A DNA stretch of 24,365 nt from Omnitrophica bacterium RIFCSPLOWO2_01_FULL_45_10b (GTDB lineage Bacteria; Omnitrophota; Omnitrophia; Omnitrophales; Danuiimicrobiaceae). Below, in pieces: positions 21,288 through 24,365 of the stretch. Under the pieces are notes generated by a model that ran no database searches, had not been told where the DNA came from, and was given only the letters and a program-made list of their open reading frames with translations. Both the position numbers and the translations under genes were made by a program. Each line of letters opens with the position of its first letter. Position 1 is the first letter of the stretch. The stretch lies in NCBI GenBank assembly GCA_001804205.1, contig MHFM01000042.1:50530-74894 (forward strand). The letters are read 5' to 3'.

Positions 21288-24200
21288 ATGCCGCATTCTG
21301 ATTTTGTACATCTACATTGTCATTCACAGTTTTCACTTCTCGATGCTGCCTCTAAAATTCCACAGCTTGTAAAACGCGCTGTTGAGCTCCGTTTTCCCGC
21401 CCTTGCGATCACCGATCACGGCAATTTGTTCGGCGCCATCGCGTTCTATGAAGAAGCGATGAAGCAGGGAGTTAAGCCCATTATCGGAATCGAAGCGTAC
21501 ATTGCCCCTCAATCGCGTTTTGATAAAACCGCTCATGGGATTAAAGAGGCCTCGTTTCACCTTACGCTTTTGTGTAAGAATGAAACCGGTTACAAAAATT
21601 TACTCAAGCTCACGACAGCAAGTTATTTGGAAGGCTTTTATTATCGTCCACGCATTGATAAAGAACTTCTAAAAGTACATCACGAAGGATTGATTGCGTT
21701 GTCCGGATGCCTCAAAGGTGAAGTGCCTCATCATACCTGGAATGAGCAATTGGATCGGGCGCGCGAAACGATTAGTTCCTTTATTGATATTTTTGGAACC
21801 AAAGATTTTTATTTGGAAATCATGGATCAAGGAATTGATGCTCAGCAGAAATTACTTGAGCATTATCCAAAATTTGCAAAGGAATTCGGGTTAAAAATCG
21901 TGTGCACCAACGATTGCCATTACATTCATCAAAGCGATGCGCCCTCGCATGATGCCCTTATTTGCATCGGAACGGGTTCTGCGGTTTCAGACCAGGATCG
22001 AATGCGGTATCACGAAAATAATTTTTATCTCAAATCGGCTCAGGAAATGAAAGAGCTTTTTAAGGATTTTCCGGAAGCAATTCACAATACAATTGAAATT
22101 GCGGAACGCTGTAACTTGGAGCTTGATTTTAAGCAAACCCATTTGCCCATTTTCACGCCCCCTGAGGGCAAAGCGCCAGATGCTTATTTAGAAGAACTTT
22201 GTTTTCGTTTCCTCAAAGAGAAAATGGGCGGCAAAATTTCAGAGGAGTATGAAAAAAGGCTTCGTTATGAACTCGCGCTCATTAAGAAAATGGGTTTTAT
22301 CGGCTATTTTTTGGTGGTATGGGATTTTATCCGCTATGCCCGCGAAAATAAGATTCCGGTCGGGCCCGGACGCGGTTCTGCCGCGGGCAGTTTGGTGGCC
22401 TATGCGCTTGCAATTACAAGTATTGATCCAATTTTTCACGGCCTCATCTTCGAGCGCTTTTTAAATCCGGATCGAATTTCACTGCCGGATATCGACATTG
22501 ACTTTTGCTATGAGCGCCGGGATGAAGTCATTGAATACGTCCGGAAAAAGTATGGCCAGGAAAGCGTTGCCCACATTGTTACGTTTGGAACGATGGCCGC
22601 GCGTGCTGCGATTCGGGACGTGGGACGGGTCATGGGCGTTAGCTATCAAGAAGTGGACAAGCTTGCCAAGCTGATTCCCGCTGAGCTTGATATAACGATC
22701 GAGCGTGCGCTTCAAATGGAACCACGGCTCCGGGATTTGGCGACGGCAAATGAAGAAGTGAAGCAACTCATTGAAACTTCGAAAGCTCTTGAAGGGCTTG
22801 CGCGGCATGCATCGACGCATGCTGCCGGAATCGTCATTTCGGACGCGCCGCTTTATGAGTATTGTCCGTTGTTTAAAACCAACGATCAAATTACCACGCA
22901 ATACGACATGGACGCCGTTGAAAAAATCGGCCTTCTCAAAATGGATTTTCTAGGCCTCAGAACACTGACCGTGATTCAAGAGGCATGTAAGATCATCAGA
23001 AGAACACGAAATAAAGATATTCAAATTGAAGAACTTCCTTTAGATGACCGCGCTACCTATGAAATATTAGGAAAAGGTGAGGCGATCGGAGTGTTCCAGC
23101 TTGAAAGTTCCGGAATGCGCGATCTCCTTAAGAAAATGAAACCCACTCATTTCGGCGATGTGGTCGCGCTTTTGGCGCTCTACCGGCCGGGCCCTCTTGG
23201 AAGCGGAATGGTGGATGATTTTATCCGAAGAATGCATGACCCGGCACTGATTAAATATGATCATCCGGCCCTCGAGCCAATTTTGAAGGAGACTCACGGT
23301 ATTATTCTTTATCAGGAACAAGTGATGCAGATTGTTTCTCAATTGGCCGGTTTCAGCTTGGCCAAAGCTGATTCGCTCAGGCGCGCCATGGGAAAGAAAA
23401 TCCCGGAAATCATGGAGCGCGAGAAAAAATCTTTTCTCGATGGAGCGGCAAAACGCGGCATTCATGCGCGTGCGGCGGAGAAAATTTGGAATTTAATCGA
23501 ATATTTTTCAGGATACGGATTCAACAAAAGCCATTCAACGGCGTACGCGTTTATCTCTTATCAAACGGCTTATCTCAAAGCAAATTATCTGCTTGAATTT
23601 ATGGCCGCATTGCTTACCTCTGAAAAAGACAATACGGACAAAATCGTCCGTTATATCGAAGAATGCAAGCGGCTTGGCATCGCGGTGCTCCCGCCTTCCG
23701 TTAATCAGAGCTTTTCTGAATTTACCGGCGTTGAAAATACCATTCGATTTGGTTTAAGTGCGGTTAAGAATGTGGGAATTTTAGCCGTCGAATCCATTAT
23801 TGCAACGCGTCAGGTAAAAGGTAATTTTAAATCTCTTTACGATTTTTGCGAGCGCGTCGATTTAAGGCTCTGCAACCGTAAAGTGCTTGAAAGCTTGATT
23901 AAATGCGGCGCATTCGATGAATTCAAATTGAAGCGGGTTCAATTGATGACCATGTTGGACCACGTGCTTGAAGTGGGCGCTAAAACACAAAAAGATCGTG
24001 AAAGCGGGCAGCTTTCACTTTTGGATCAATTTGAACATCATTCAGATGCTTTGGGAAAAAATGCTGCCATTCCAAATGTGGAAGAGTGGCCGGAAAGCCA
24101 ACTCCTCGGTTATGAACGCGAGCTTCTCGGTTTTTACGTCAGCGCCCATCCCCTTACTAAATTTGAAAAAGTGCTCAGGACTTATGCCAGCGCCAATTCT

Positions 24201-24365
24201 ATGAATCTGGCTGAGTTTAAAGATCAAGAAGAACTCACCATCGGCGGTATCATTAATACCATCCGAGAAATTGTCACTAAAAAAGGCGATCGAATGGCTT
24301 TTGTTGGGCTTGAAGATCTTGACGGCCGATGCGAAGTCATTGTTTTCCCCGAAGCGTTTAAATCC
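21288..24365 (+). CDS. dnaE: DNA polymerase III alpha subunit (3' partial, cut by the window end)
   Basis: Replicative DNA polymerase; 1026 codons are visible, with no stop before the window ends. The PHP domain comes first: HLHCH (His8, His10, His12), Asp19, DH (43-44), Glu69, His91 and Cys141, which look like a complete metal-ligand set. The C-family polymerase palm follows: GPGRGSAAGSLVAYAL and LPDIDIDF with two catalytic Asp, then KMDFLGLRT with the third. The fingers have ARHASTHAAGIVIS and ALYRPGPL, followed by YGFNKSHSTAYAFISYQTAYLKANY, the helix-hairpin-helix region and QLSLLDQFE near a clamp-binding-like position. The window stops in the OB-fold (LTIGGIINTIREI...CEVIVFPEAF). It is DnaE1-type rather than PolC. 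ATG 21288 is two bases after guaA. Confidence 0.96.
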   Translation, partial: MPHSDFVHLHCHSQFSLLDAASKIPQLVKRAVELRFPALAITDHGNLFGAIAFYEEAMKQGVKPIIGIEAYIAPQSRFDKTAHGIKEASFHLTLLCKNETGYKNLLKLTTASYLEGFYYRPRIDKELLKVHHEGLIALSGCLKGEVPHHTWNEQLDRARETISSFIDIFGTKDFYLEIMDQGIDAQQKLLEHYPKFAKEFGLKIVCTNDCHYIHQSDAPSHDALICIGTGSAVSDQDRMRYHENNFYLKSAQEMKELFKDFPEAIHNTIEIAERCNLELDFKQTHLPIFTPPEGKAPDAYLEELCFRFLKEKMGGKISEEYEKRLRYELALIKKMGFIGYFLVVWDFIRYARENKIPVGPGRGSAAGSLVAYALAITSIDPIFHGLIFERFLNPDRISLPDIDIDFCYERRDEVIEYVRKKYGQESVAHIVTFGTMAARAAIRDVGRVMGVSYQEVDKLAKLIPAELDITIERALQMEPRLRDLATANEEVKQLIETSKALEGLARHASTHAAGIVISDAPLYEYCPLFKTNDQITTQYDMDAVEKIGLLKMDFLGLRTLTVIQEACKIIRRTRNKDIQIEELPLDDRATYEILGKGEAIGVFQLESSGMRDLLKKMKPTHFGDVVALLALYRPGPLGSGMVDDFIRRMHDPALIKYDHPALEPILKETHGIILYQEQVMQIVSQLAGFSLAKADSLRRAMGKKIPEIMEREKKSFLDGAAKRGIHARAAEKIWNLIEYFSGYGFNKSHSTAYAFISYQTAYLKANYLLEFMAALLTSEKDNTDKIVRYIEECKRLGIAVLPPSVNQSFSEFTGVENTIRFGLSAVKNVGILAVESIIATRQVKGNFKSLYDFCERVDLRLCNRKVLESLIKCGAFDEFKLKRVQLMTMLDHVLEVGAKTQKDRESGQLSLLDQFEHHSDALGKNAAIPNVEEWPESQLLGYERELLGFYVSAHPLTKFEKVLRTYASANSMNLAEFKDQEELTIGGIINTIREIVTKKGDRMAFVGLEDLDGRCEVIVFPEAFKS

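Noticed and set aside
1..24365. CRISPR array, integrase, transposase, tRNA or rRNA genes
   Set aside because: No regularly spaced direct repeats, no recombinase motifs and no tRNA cloverleaf or rRNA stretches were seen on reading; all repeats found are inverted, short and dispersed.

Overview
The window is a dense bacterial housekeeping region. It has 21 protein-coding genes: 20 on the plus strand and one small gene on the minus strand. No tRNA, rRNA, CRISPR array, transposase or phage gene was recognised. Gene content, Gram-negative-type features (signal peptide, site-2-protease-like gene) and numerous short palindromic repeats fit an uncultured candidate-phylum bacterium. Candidatus Omnitrophota (OP3) is my best guess, at low to moderate confidence, because no 16S or ribosomal marker is present.

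Layout. (1) Bases 1-15026 form a long, tightly packed, co-directional run: a bifunctional ispDF (5' end cut off), gltX, cysS, tmk, holB, metG, tatD, a CPBP-family membrane protease, an M50 membrane protease, thiL, tsaE, tsaB, alr, birA, coaX and two tandem paralogous HAMP-only membrane proteins. Many junctions overlap by a few bases (ATGA at gltX/cysS and cysS/tmk), so this is probably one or a few long operons for tRNA charging, t6A modification, cofactors and cell-wall precursors. (2) Bases 15027-17211 hold a heat-shock unit: a clear sigma70-type promoter, a near-perfect CIRCE operator (HrcA site), groEL and then groES, which is the reverse of the usual order. (3) Bases 17212-18502 hold a secreted coiled-coil protein of unknown function, a strong terminator and a small minus-strand gene with a possible leaderless promoter. 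(4) Bases 18503-24365 hold a guaB3-type IMP dehydrogenase, guaA (together IMP to XMP to GMP) and dnaE, which runs off the window.

The most unusual feature is a set of short palindromic or inverted-repeat elements placed so that reading frames survive. One, between ispDF and gltX, is bracketed by a 5-bp direct repeat ATGAG. Removing it recreates an ATGA stop/start overlap, so its insertion appears to have duplicated the stop of one gene and the start of the next. A second, nested element between holB and metG is bracketed by AATGA in the same context. Two more lie in frame inside essential-type genes: a perfect 36-bp palindrome in cysS and a 75-bp near-palindromic insert in tatD. Others separate groEL/groES and guaB/guaA or follow stop codons, with two stop codons built into hairpin stems. 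This resembles the Rickettsia palindromic elements in principle, with unrelated sequence, and is the best candidate here for an under-described system.
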